Shown one piece after another: positions 7,698-16,024 of a stretch of 64,000 nucleotides of DNA. Under the pieces are notes generated by a model, which was not told where the DNA came from, searched no databases, and was given only the letters and a program-made list of their open reading frames with translations. The stretch covers positions 310,001-374,000 of the forward strand of contig NZ_CP133777.1 of the NCBI RefSeq assembly GCF_034347385.1, given 5' to 3'. The position numbers and the translations under genes are program-made. This stretch comes from Actimicrobium sp. CCC2.4. GTDB lineage: Bacteria; Pseudomonadota; Gammaproteobacteria; Burkholderiales; Burkholderiaceae_D. The first letter of the stretch is position 1. Every line of letters begins with the position of its first letter.

Positions 7698-8816
7698 TTA
7701 ATCGCTATGAGAGGACTCTCCGGACAGCGTGCCATCCATCCGCTCCTCCAATCCGAACAAGGACAACTGGGTTCCCGGCTCTTCCTCTTCGCCCAAGCGC
7801 ACACCCGCCCCCAGCAAGCGCACAGCCTGCTCACGCCGTCGAAACCCGGTCTCGAGCAGGCTGTGCAGCATGTCACGATCAATCGTCGTAGCGACGCATT
7901 CGACGGTGGTCTGACGGAAGTCGGCGAAGCGGATCTTGATGTAGAGCTTGTGGATATGGCGCTCGGCCCGGGCGCGCCGGACCCGCACGATCAGCATGTC
8001 GATCAGCGCGTCGAGTTCGGCGGCGCAGGACGCAAGATCCGGCAGATCGGTGACATAGGTTTCCTCGACGCTGACCGATTTACGTTCGGAACCCGGATTG
8101 ACTTCGCGCTCATCGATGCCGCGACACAGACTGTAAAGCCGCTCGCCGAATTTGCCGAATTGCTGCAGCAGTTCGGCGCGCGGCCAGCTGCGCAAATCCG
8201 CGCAGACATGCACGCCTAGCGCATTGAGTTTTGCAGCAGTGACTTTGCCGACGCCATGCAATTTCTTGACCGGCAAGACGGCCACGAAAGCATCGATTTC
8301 GTGCGGGCGCACGACGAACTGGCCATCGGGCTTGTTCCAGTCACTGGCAACCTTGGCGATGAATTTGTTCGGCGCGATGCCGGCCGATGCAGTGATGCCG
8401 ACGGTCGCTTCGATGCGGGCGCGGATCTCTTGCGCGATCAGCGTGGCGCTGCCACCGTGCCGGGTCGCATCGGTGACATCGAGATAGGCTTCGTCCAGCG
8501 ATAGCGGTTCGACCAGGTCGGTGTAATCGCGATAGATCGCCAGAATCTGCTGCGAGGCGAGGCGGTATTTTTCCATCGCCGGACGCAGTACGATCAGACC
8601 GGGACAACGCTTGACCGCTTGCGCCGTAGCCATCGCCGAATGGACGCCGAAGCGACGCGCTTCGTAATTGCAGGTGGCCACTACGCCGCGCTGGTCGGCA
8701 CGTCCGCCGACGGCCACCGGCAGGAGCCGCAGCGACGGATCGTCACGCATTTCGACGGCGGCATAAAAGCAATCACAATCGCAGTGGATGATCTTGCGCT
8801 GGCGGGGTGATTTCAA
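7698..8816 (-). CDS. dinB: DNA polymerase IV (Y family, translesion)
   Basis: 372 residues. This error-prone polymerase bypasses damaged bases. The N-terminal catalytic block IIHCDCDCFYAAVE holds the first metal-binding aspartate (about residue 13), and the palm motif SLDEAYLDVT carries the other acidic residues. A helix-hairpin-helix region with VLPVKKLHGVGKVTAAKLNALG follows, then the little-finger domain. Near the C-terminus QLSLFG matches the beta-clamp binding motif. Its stop lies one base past the last operator half-site of the Fic pseudogene. No LexA box is obvious in the short upstream stretch. The SOS role is family knowledge. Confidence 0.96.
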   Translation of the reverse strand: MKSPRQRKIIHCDCDCFYAAVEMRDDPSLRLLPVAVGGRADQRGVVATCNYEARRFGVHSAMATAQAVKRCPGLIVLRPAMEKYRLASQQILAIYRDYTDLVEPLSLDEAYLDVTDATRHGGSATLIAQEIRARIEATVGITASAGIAPNKFIAKVASDWNKPDGQFVVRPHEIDAFVAVLPVKKLHGVGKVTAAKLNALGVHVCADLRSWPRAELLQQFGKFGERLYSLCRGIDEREVNPGSERKSVSVEETYVTDLPDLASCAAELDALIDMLIVRVRRARAERHIHKLYIKIRFADFRQTTVECVATTIDRDMLHSLLETGFRRREQAVRLLGAGVRLGEEEEPGTQLSLFGLEERMDGTLSGESSHSD

Positions 8817-8864
8817 CGGGATTTGCTGGATGGTAGCGGGGCCTCATTTTAACGGCCGGCCGAT

Positions 8865-8897
8865 AAAAAAACCGCCGCCCGTTTTACGGGGCGGCGG
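8865..8897 (-). terminator. Rho-independent terminator after the small secreted-protein gene
   Basis: On the minus strand CCGCCGCCC and GGGCGGCGG form a 9-bp GC stem around a CGTAAAAC-type loop, followed by T7. It sits 20 bp after the stop of the gene at 8917-9324 and before dinB. Confidence 0.85.
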
Positions 8898-8916
8898 CTC
8901 GATGTGCGGCTTAAGC

Positions 8917-9324
8917 TCAGTTGCCGATATCGGCTTTTGCACCTGCTTTGATATCCGCAGCGAGCCTGGCCTTGCGCTCACGCGCCGACGCGCGTTTCTC
9001 GGCTTTCAAATCGGACTCGGCCAGCGCCTTACTGTCCTTGTACTGCTCTTTGGCCATGTCTTTCTTCATCTTTGCATCGTTCCTGGCGGCGGCATCTTCT
9101 TCGCGCTTCTGGACATACGGATCGGCCGGTGGCGCCACTGATACCGCCCCGTTGGCACCGGCACCGACGACGATATTGGCGGGGCTCATCGGCGTGACGG
9201 CAACCGGCGCGGAGGTCCCCGCATTGGAGTTCAGACCGGCACCGACGGAAAGCGATTGGGCACCCGCAAAACTGGCAACTACGAGGATGGCTGAACCGAA
9301 CAGAACTTGAGTTGATTTCATCAT
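8917..9324 (-). CDS. Small secreted protein with lysine/alanine-rich helical C-terminus, unknown function
   Basis: 135 residues. A signal peptide is clear (MMKSTQVLFGSAILVVASFAGAQS, cleavage probably after AGA). A glycine/alanine/proline-rich segment (about residues 25-68) is followed by a highly charged helical tail (about 70-130, with EEDAAARNDAKMKKDMAKEQ and repeated KAEKRASARERKARL). I do not recognise a family. The exported charged tail could bind envelope polymers or nucleic acid, but nothing shows this. It has its own terminator, so it is probably monocistronic. Confidence 0.7.
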   Translation of the reverse strand: MMKSTQVLFGSAILVVASFAGAQSLSVGAGLNSNAGTSAPVAVTPMSPANIVVGAGANGAVSVAPPADPYVQKREEDAAARNDAKMKKDMAKEQYKDSKALAESDLKAEKRASARERKARLAADIKAGAKADIGN

Positions 9325-9504
9325 GATGGGATCCTTGATCGAGGCATACAGGCTGGACGATACGCCGTCCGGAAGAATGACCTAGTGAAGTACATTCACG
9401 TTATTGCGGTCATGGCTTGTTGATGTCTTCACCTTAGCAGAGGGTGTTCGTCAGACCTGTTTCCTCATTTTTTCTTACATCTTCCCGGACTCGCGGGCAT
9501 CTGG

Positions 9505-11583
9505 TCACGGCGTGCGCGGTTTCTGTAGCAACTCCTTGAGCATCGCCATCCTGTCCTTCGGCGAAATGATTTCCGCCTCCGTTGGTACTGCCTCGCCTTC
9601 GTCAAGCTTCATTTCCGGAATGAAGCGCGACATTTCGCAATTGATGCTTTCGCGCGCGCGCTTGCGGCGCTTGCACCAGCTCACGTGCAGCGTGCGCTGC
9701 GCCCGCGTGATGCCGACATACATCAGGCGGCGTTCTTCCTGGATGCGCGCGCCCAGCGTCTCGAATGGCGCGTCGGGGTCGCCCTTGTGCGGCAGGATGC
9801 CTTCTTCGACACCGATCAGAAAGACATGCGGAAATTCCAGTCCCTTGGAAGCGTGCAGCGTCGACATGCGCACTGCATCCGGCTCTTCGTCTTTACCTTC
9901 CAGCATGGTCATCAGCGCGACCATCTGGGTCAGTTCGAGCAGGCTTTTTTCGGGTGCTTCGCCGTCTTTACCGCCGGTACATTTTTCTTTCAGCCAGCCG
10001 GTAAAGTCGACCACGTTTTCCCATTTGCTCCGGGCTTGGCGGTCATCGAAATTGTCGTACAGGTAGTACTCGTAATTGATCGCTTTCATCATGTCGTCGA
10101 GGACTTCGGCGGCGTCTTCACCGCTGCCGTCGGCGCGCTCTTCGAGCTGTTTGATGAAGTTGCCAAATTCGCGCAGCGGCTTGATCTGGCGCTCCGGCAG
10201 TTTCGCCTCGAGCCCGCCTTTGAAGACCGCCTCGAACAGCGAGCATTGCCATTGGCCGGCAAAGGTACCCAGCACTTCGAGCGTCGACTGGCCGACGCCG
10301 CGCTTGGGCGTGGTCACTGCGCGGATGAAGGCCGGGTCGTCGGAGCCGTTAGCGATCAGGCGTAGGTAGCTGATGATGTCCTTGATCTCGGCGCGGTCGA
10401 AATAGCTCTGACCGCCCGACATCGTGTACGGAATGCGTTCGCGCCTGAGCGCTTTTTCAAGGACGCGGGCCTGATGATTGCCGCGATACAGGATCGCGTA
10501 ATCCGAGAAATTCGCGCGTCGTTCAAAGCGGTGCGCCGACAGCATGATGGCGACCTGATCGGCTTCGATTTCATCGTCTTCCATCGCCATCACCTTGACC
10601 GGATCGCCGAGGCCGTGTTCGGACCAGAGCGACTTGTCGAACAGCTTCGGGTTGTTTGAAATGACGGCATTGGCGGCACTGAGAATGCGCGTGCTGGAGC
10701 GGTAATTCTGTTCGAGCTTGATGACCTTCAGGTCGGGAAAATCGACCTGCAATGTCTTCAGGTTTTCGATGGTCGCACCGCGCCAGGCGTAGATGGCCTG
10801 GTCGTCGTCGCCCACCGCCGTGAAGAGCGGCTTCTTGCCGATACCGGTGACCATTAATTTGACCAGTTCGTACTGGCAGGTATTGGTGTCCTGGTACTCG
10901 TCGACCAGCAGATAGCGCAGACGCCGCTGCCACTTGTCGCGCACTGCTTCATTGCTGCGAAACAGTTCGACCGGCAGCCGGATCAGGTCATCAAAATCGA
11001 CCGCCTGGTACGCCGACAGTGTCGCCACATAGCTGCGATAGATCCGTGCGGCGTCGGCTTCCTCGTCGTCGATGGCTTGCTTGATGGCGGTATCAGGATC
11101 GGTCAGGCTGTTCTTCCACAGCGACATCGCGCCCTGGATACGGCGGATCAATTGCTTGTCGGTGGTGATCGCCAGGTCCTGCACCAGCGAAAAACAATCA
11201 TCGCTATCCATGATCGAAAAACGGTCTTTCAAGCCGAGCTGGCGCGCTTCCTGGCGCAGGATTTTGACGCCCAATGAATGGAAGGTGCTGACCGTGAGCT
11301 GCTTGGCCTGGCGCGGTTGCTTGAGCAGTTTGGCGATGCGCTCCTGCATTTCCAGTGCGGCCTTGTTGGTGAATGTCAGCGCGGCGATGTGCTTGGGTTC
11401 GTAGCCGCGATCCTCGATCAGATGGGCGATTTTTTGCGTGATCACGCGGGTCTTGCCGGAGCCGGCACCGGCCAGCACCAGGCAGGGACCATCGAGGTAA
11501 TGGACCGCTTCGCTTTGCGGAGCGTTCAGGCCGAATGAAGGGGTCGAGGACATGGGGACAGACGGTGAGGAGGCGAGCGGCAT
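9505..11583 (-). CDS. rep: ATP-dependent DNA helicase Rep
   Basis: 692 residues, superfamily 1 (UvrD/Rep), 3'-5' helicase acting at blocked replication forks. Motifs in order: Q-motif region LNAPQSEAV, Walker A GAGSGKT (39-45), motif Ia TFTNKAALEM, Walker B VDEYQDTN, motif III DDDQAIYAWRGA, motif IV LEQNYRSSTRIL, and motif VI VGITRAQRTL near the C-terminus. It has no UvrD-type Tudor tail, which together with length favours Rep over UvrD. The start is uncertain: an alternative ATG lies 10 codons downstream (11553) and neither has a convincing ribosome site. Confidence 0.9.
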   Translation of the reverse strand: MPLASSPSVPMSSTPSFGLNAPQSEAVHYLDGPCLVLAGAGSGKTRVITQKIAHLIEDRGYEPKHIAALTFTNKAALEMQERIAKLLKQPRQAKQLTVSTFHSLGVKILRQEARQLGLKDRFSIMDSDDCFSLVQDLAITTDKQLIRRIQGAMSLWKNSLTDPDTAIKQAIDDEEADAARIYRSYVATLSAYQAVDFDDLIRLPVELFRSNEAVRDKWQRRLRYLLVDEYQDTNTCQYELVKLMVTGIGKKPLFTAVGDDDQAIYAWRGATIENLKTLQVDFPDLKVIKLEQNYRSSTRILSAANAVISNNPKLFDKSLWSEHGLGDPVKVMAMEDDEIEADQVAIMLSAHRFERRANFSDYAILYRGNHQARVLEKALRRERIPYTMSGGQSYFDRAEIKDIISYLRLIANGSDDPAFIRAVTTPKRGVGQSTLEVLGTFAGQWQCSLFEAVFKGGLEAKLPERQIKPLREFGNFIKQLEERADGSGEDAAEVLDDMMKAINYEYYLYDNFDDRQARSKWENVVDFTGWLKEKCTGGKDGEAPEKSLLELTQMVALMTMLEGKDEEPDAVRMSTLHASKGLEFPHVFLIGVEEGILPHKGDPDAPFETLGARIQEERRLMYVGITRAQRTLHVSWCKRRKRARESINCEMSRFIPEMKLDEGEAVPTEAEIISPKDRMAMLKELLQKPRTP

Positions 11584-11613
11584 TGTACCGCCGCCGGCCG
11601 GCTCTCCTGCCGC

Positions 11614-14433
11614 TTACTTCAGCCGCTGGCCATCGGCATCGCGCAACTCGGCCGGCCCCAGTTTGAGCTGGTCCAACTGCGGCCCGATACTGGCCTTGTC
11701 GCCAACGCCGATGACGATCATTTTCCCGGGTTGCAGATACTTTGCAGCAACTGCTTGTGCCTGCTTCGCGGTGACGGCAGCGTAGCGTTCGGGCAGCCCG
11801 ACGTAGTAATCCGTACCCAGGTCGTACACAAAAATGTTGGCCAGCGACGCGCCTATGGCCTGGTTGTTTTCGAAGCGACCCGGCAGCGACAGGATTTGCG
11901 CATTGCGCGCATTGGCCAGCTCGGCCGCACCCATCGGCGCACGGATCATGCCGCGCACTTCCTTGAAGATTTCGGCAACCGCCGGTCCGGTCACATCGGT
12001 GCGGATACTGCCCGCCACCGAAAATGGACCCGGCCCGCGGTGATAGGCAAAGCCCGATTTGGTACCGTAGGTGTAGCCTTTTTCTTCACGCAAATTGCTG
12101 TTGATACGGCTCGTGAACAAGCCGCCTAGCGCGGCGTTCATGACCTGCAGCGCTTCGAAATCAGGCGTCTTGCGATCGGGGCCGAGGGTGACGATGCGCA
12201 GGGCGGTTTGCGGCGCACCGGGCTTGTCGACCAGGATCAGTTTTGCGGTAGTTGGCTGCACCGGACCGAGCGTGGCCGGCTCGCTGACGGTACCTTTCCA
12301 GTCGCCGAAACGGGCTTCGGCCAGTGCTGTCAAGCCGGCGCGGGTGATGTCGCCGGAGACCACCAACGCGGCGTTTGCAGGGACGTAATGCTGTTTCCAG
12401 AAGCGCTCCAGATCGATGCGACGCGTCGCCTTGACCGATGCTTCGGTCCCGAGTTCGACGCTGCCGTAGGGGTGGTCGGTGCCATACAACGCAGCGAGCT
12501 CGATACGGGCAGCGACGGCCGGCGCGTTCTCGCGTTCCTGGCTGAGTTCACCGAGCCGGCTGCTGCGACTGCGCTCGATTTCTTCGGCCGGAAATGCCGG
12601 ATGCCGGACCATGTCGGCCAGCACATCGAGCGACTGGCTGAAATTGGCCTTGAGCGACATCACCGATACGATCGATGCATCGGCCGTCGAGCCGGTTGCC
12701 ATGAAAGCGCCGAGTTGCGCGAGTTCGTCGGCGATCTGCGGTGCGCTGCGACTGGTCGTGCCTTCCTCGAGCATCTGCGCGGTAAAGCTGGCCAGCCCCG
12801 GTTGGCCGGCAGGATTCGCGCCGGAGCCGCTGCGCACCACCAGTTCGGCGGCGACCAGCGGCAAGGCCGGATTGAAGTTGTGGATCACGGTCAGGCCATT
12901 GGCGAGCGTAAAAGCATCGCCCCGGGGTAGTGCAAACGGGGCCAATGGCTGAGCCTTCGGCACTTGCCGGCGCCATGACTCATCTTTGTTGAGCGAGGTG
13001 CGCGGTTCGGCACGCGCTTTTGCTGCCGGCGGCGTTGGCACTTCCGGTCCGAGTTCTTTCGGGCCCGGTACGCCATGCACAACCACGCGCGCAATCGTAG
13101 CTAGTTGCGCATCGACGACGCGCTTGACGTCGGCGGCAGTGACCTGGCGATAGCGTTCGATATCCTTCGGCAGATAGCCGGGGTCACCGAGGTACTGGTT
13201 GTACTGGTTCAGCTGGTTGGCCAGGCCTTCGCCACCGACTTTCTCGAGACGGGTCAGCATCGCGGTTTCGATTGTGTTGCGGGCGCGCGCGACTTCCTTG
13301 TCATCGGGGCCGTTCTTACGTAACAGCTGCAGTTGTTCGTCGATGGCGGCTTCAATTTCTTTTGCATCGTGGCCGGGACGCGCGGTTACCGACACCACGA
13401 ACATCGAGGTCAGTGCGTTCGATCCTTGCGAGGCGCTGACTTCCTGGGCGATCTGCTTGTCATAGACCAGCGACTTGTACAGGCGACTGGATTTGCCGCC
13501 GCCAAGAATCTGTCCGGCAATCGCCAGTTCGGCATCGCCCGGCTGGTAGGCCGGTGACGTCAGCCAGGCCATATAAACCCGTGGCAGCTCGACCTGATCG
13601 GTCACGACGGCGCGCCGCTCGCTGGTGATCGGTGGCGTCACCACAGTCGACTTTGGTAGCGCCGGGCCGCGCTTGAAGCTGCCGAAATATCGGGCCACCA
13701 GCGCCTTGGTGCGGACCTTGTCGATATCGCCGACGATGACCAGACTGGCGTTGTTGGGCCGGTAGTACTGCGTGAAGAAGTGCTTGATGTCGCCCAGTTT
13801 GGCGGACTGGATGTCGGCATGCGAACCGATGATGCTGGCGTAGTACGGATGCGTCTTCGGGAACAGCTGATGGAACAGGGCTTCTTCGACAATGCCGTAG
13901 GGCGTGTTTTCAACGCTCTGGCGGCGCTCGTTACGGACCACGTCAATCTGGTTGGTCAATGCCGTCTGGTCGAGAACATCGAGCAGATAACCCATGCGAT
14001 CAGCATGGACCCAGAGCGCCAGTTCGAGCTGGTTCGACGGCACGGTGTCGAAGTAGTTGGTGCGGTCAAAATCGGTGCTGCCATTGGAGTCGGTTGCGCC
14101 AGCGCCTTCGAGTAATTTATCGGCAGTGCCACGCGGCACGTGCTTCGAGGCGGCGAACATCATGTGCTCGAACAGATGCGCAAAACCGGTCAGGCCGGGC
14201 GCTTCGTTGGCTGGACCGACGTGATACCAGAGATTGACGGCCGTCAGCGGCAAGCGGTGATTCTCGACCAGGATGACATCCAGGCCATTGGGCAATGTGT
14301 ATTTTTCGAACGGGATTCGGGTCACTGCGGTGCTAGCGAAAGTAACGGCATCGGCGGCCCTGACCGGTGACACCAGCGCTACACACAAGACGAACAGAAA
14401 GGCGGGCAATGCCAGCAGCTTACGGGTATTCAT
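11614..14433 (-). CDS. Periplasmic M16-family zinc metallopeptidase (two-domain)
   Basis: 939 residues with a signal peptide (MNTRKLLALPAFLFVLCVALVSPVRA). Two M16 halves are present. The first has the inverted zinc motif HLFEH (86-90) with a downstream glutamate in RNERRQSVENTPYG. The second (from about residue 500, LANGLTVIHNFNPALPLVAAEL) lacks HxxEH and is the usual inactive partner half. Such enzymes form a clam-shaped chamber that degrades peptides in the periplasm. It lies 30 bp upstream of the rep start on the same strand. The precise substrate is unknown. Confidence 0.93.
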   Translation of the reverse strand: MNTRKLLALPAFLFVLCVALVSPVRAADAVTFASTAVTRIPFEKYTLPNGLDVILVENHRLPLTAVNLWYHVGPANEAPGLTGFAHLFEHMMFAASKHVPRGTADKLLEGAGATDSNGSTDFDRTNYFDTVPSNQLELALWVHADRMGYLLDVLDQTALTNQIDVVRNERRQSVENTPYGIVEEALFHQLFPKTHPYYASIIGSHADIQSAKLGDIKHFFTQYYRPNNASLVIVGDIDKVRTKALVARYFGSFKRGPALPKSTVVTPPITSERRAVVTDQVELPRVYMAWLTSPAYQPGDAELAIAGQILGGGKSSRLYKSLVYDKQIAQEVSASQGSNALTSMFVVSVTARPGHDAKEIEAAIDEQLQLLRKNGPDDKEVARARNTIETAMLTRLEKVGGEGLANQLNQYNQYLGDPGYLPKDIERYRQVTAADVKRVVDAQLATIARVVVHGVPGPKELGPEVPTPPAAKARAEPRTSLNKDESWRRQVPKAQPLAPFALPRGDAFTLANGLTVIHNFNPALPLVAAELVVRSGSGANPAGQPGLASFTAQMLEEGTTSRSAPQIADELAQLGAFMATGSTADASIVSVMSLKANFSQSLDVLADMVRHPAFPAEEIERSRSSRLGELSQERENAPAVAARIELAALYGTDHPYGSVELGTEASVKATRRIDLERFWKQHYVPANAALVVSGDITRAGLTALAEARFGDWKGTVSEPATLGPVQPTTAKLILVDKPGAPQTALRIVTLGPDRKTPDFEALQVMNAALGGLFTSRINSNLREEKGYTYGTKSGFAYHRGPGPFSVAGSIRTDVTGPAVAEIFKEVRGMIRAPMGAAELANARNAQILSLPGRFENNQAIGASLANIFVYDLGTDYYVGLPERYAAVTAKQAQAVAAKYLQPGKMIVIGVGDKASIGPQLDQLKLGPAELRDADGQRLK

Positions 14434-14528
14434 GGACTCTCCGGGCAGGATGTTGACTGCGGATTATGACAGTGCGCCGGCGGACGTGCCGCCTGCCCGG
14501 ACAAGGCGGCACGACGATGATGATGCAC

Positions 14529-15200
14529 TCAGCCCGGTGCGCCAAATTCCATGGTCCAGTAGTACTTGTAGTTGTCGGCATCATTACGGACGCACGCCAC
14601 GCCGACTTCTGCAGCGGTCGCGTTCATGATGGCATCGCAATGGCCGGGGCTGTCGAGCCAGCTCTGCATCACCTGATCAATCGAGCTTTGGCCGGCAGCA
14701 ATATTTTCGGCCCACATGCGCCAACGGTAACCGGCGTTGGTAATGCGTTGACCACCGGAACTGCCATCGCTACCGCTATGCGAAAAATAATTCTTAGCCG
14801 CCATGTCTACCGAATGCTGACTCGCTGCCGCGAGCAACTTGGTGTTCCAGCTGACAGCGGCGACCGCCGCGCGTGCCGTGCCGCCACAGACACGTCCTGC
14901 AGCGCGCACCTGGTTAAGACGACTCATCATTTCCTGCTGAAAATTGGGTAGTCCACAGCTTTGTGACGCAGCGACATTTGCCACGACAGCAGCAACCGGG
15001 GTTGGCGCTACCGGAGCTGGAATTCTGGCTACTGGAACGCGCACAGGCGCGGGCGCGGGAGCGCCCGCACTAATCTGTCGGAACGGGCTACTGAAACCGG
15101 TATCGTTACCGCAGGCAGCAAGGGTGAATGAAAGAAAAATGGCAGATGAATAGGCAAGTCGGTTCAATTTGATTACTCCGGCAATAGGGATGATGTGCAT
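14529..15200 (-). CDS. CAP/SCP-domain lipoprotein
   Basis: About 223 residues from ATG 15200. A TTG at 15167, preceded by GGAG, would give the neater lipoprotein signal MNRLAYSSAIFLSFTLAAC, so the start is open. The lipobox LAAC is followed by a low-complexity linker rich in Ala, Pro and Val. The CAP domain follows (QEMMSRLNQVRAAGRVCGG, HSVDMAAKNYFSHSG, WAENIAAGQSSIDQVMQSWLDSPGHCDAIMN), with the conserved His and Glu residues of the CAP cavity. The role is unknown; bacterial CAP proteins are secreted or envelope-bound. A second, divergent CAP lipoprotein lies at 58038-58994. Confidence 0.85.
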   Translation of the reverse strand: MHIIPIAGVIKLNRLAYSSAIFLSFTLAACGNDTGFSSPFRQISAGAPAPAPVRVPVARIPAPVAPTPVAAVVANVAASQSCGLPNFQQEMMSRLNQVRAAGRVCGGTARAAVAAVSWNTKLLAAASQHSVDMAAKNYFSHSGSDGSSGGQRITNAGYRWRMWAENIAAGQSSIDQVMQSWLDSPGHCDAIMNATAAEVGVACVRNDADNYKYYWTMEFGAPG

Positions 15201-15546
15201 GTCCTCGCGCACCGCAACGATCCGTCGATAACGCGAGACAGAGATTTGCAGAACCACTGGATAGGCGCGTCGACCTTCAATGCGCCGCAGGGTCCGGGCA
15301 ATCCGAACCCGCATATCAAGACCGGAGAGTTTTAGTGAAAGTTCCGGACAAATACCGGTGCCGCCGGCAACCTGCCTTTCTTGACTCTATGGCAATCACT
15401 GGCCATGACAGAGCATCAATAAAACAGTGCGAAAAGTTTAGCTTTGGTCAACTTGATTCGCCGCGACAATGGACTGTTACTTGCAAAGCACGCTTTCCGG
15501 CCCAATATCGACTCCTATTTCCAACGCTCACTGAAATGGCATTTGC
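15201..15546. other. Intergenic stretch without recognised gene
   Basis: 346 bp between divergent genes. It must contain the promoters for the CAP lipoprotein and for the DUF1857-like gene. TTGACT near 15381 could be a -35 element, but no convincing pair was found. No repeat, hairpin or RNA gene is seen. Confidence 0.5.
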
Positions 15547-16017
15547 ATGAAATTTACTCACTTGATCGAAATCAATGATCCGCTTTTGCCGTTGGTGGAA
15601 ACCCTGACGCGTGAGCAGCTCTGGCGTGGCCTGGTGTTGCGCGCGAAAGCACCCAAATTGTTCGTGCCGTATCTGGATCGCTGCTCGATCACGGCACTCA
15701 CTGATTCCGGCTTCGCCCGCGAATTGCAGTATGGCGATCTGGTGATTCGTGACCAGGTCACGCTTACCACCGGTCAAATGGTCCACTATGCGATACCGCA
15801 GCAAAAGGACATCCCGCCTTCGGCGCTGACAATGACCATCGAGGAGCCGCAAGCAGAACTGCTGTTCGTGCGGTTTTCGTACGAGGATAGTCAAACCGAA
15901 GAGGAAGGCTCGGTCGATGCGTTTTATAACGAATTCCGGCATTCGGCTTATCAGGAAGCCGATATCGATACGATTCGCCTGATACGCCAGATGGTGCAGG
16001 ACGGTGAGCTGGGCTAA
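15547..16017 (+). CDS. DUF1857 / AtaL-like SRPBCC protein
   Basis: 156 residues, typical length. The opening MKFTHLIEINDPLLPLVETLTREQLWRGLVLRA and the later FVRFSYED and YQEADIDTIRLIRQM segments match the DUF1857 family, a branch of the START-like superfamily also seen in aromatic polyketide clusters. Function in bacteria of this type is unknown. It converges on priA with a 7-bp gap. A single gene with no obvious partner. Confidence 0.8.
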   Translation: MKFTHLIEINDPLLPLVETLTREQLWRGLVLRAKAPKLFVPYLDRCSITALTDSGFARELQYGDLVIRDQVTLTTGQMVHYAIPQQKDIPPSALTMTIEEPQAELLFVRFSYEDSQTEEEGSVDAFYNEFRHSAYQEADIDTIRLIRQMVQDGELG

Positions 16018-16024
16018 GTGCGAT

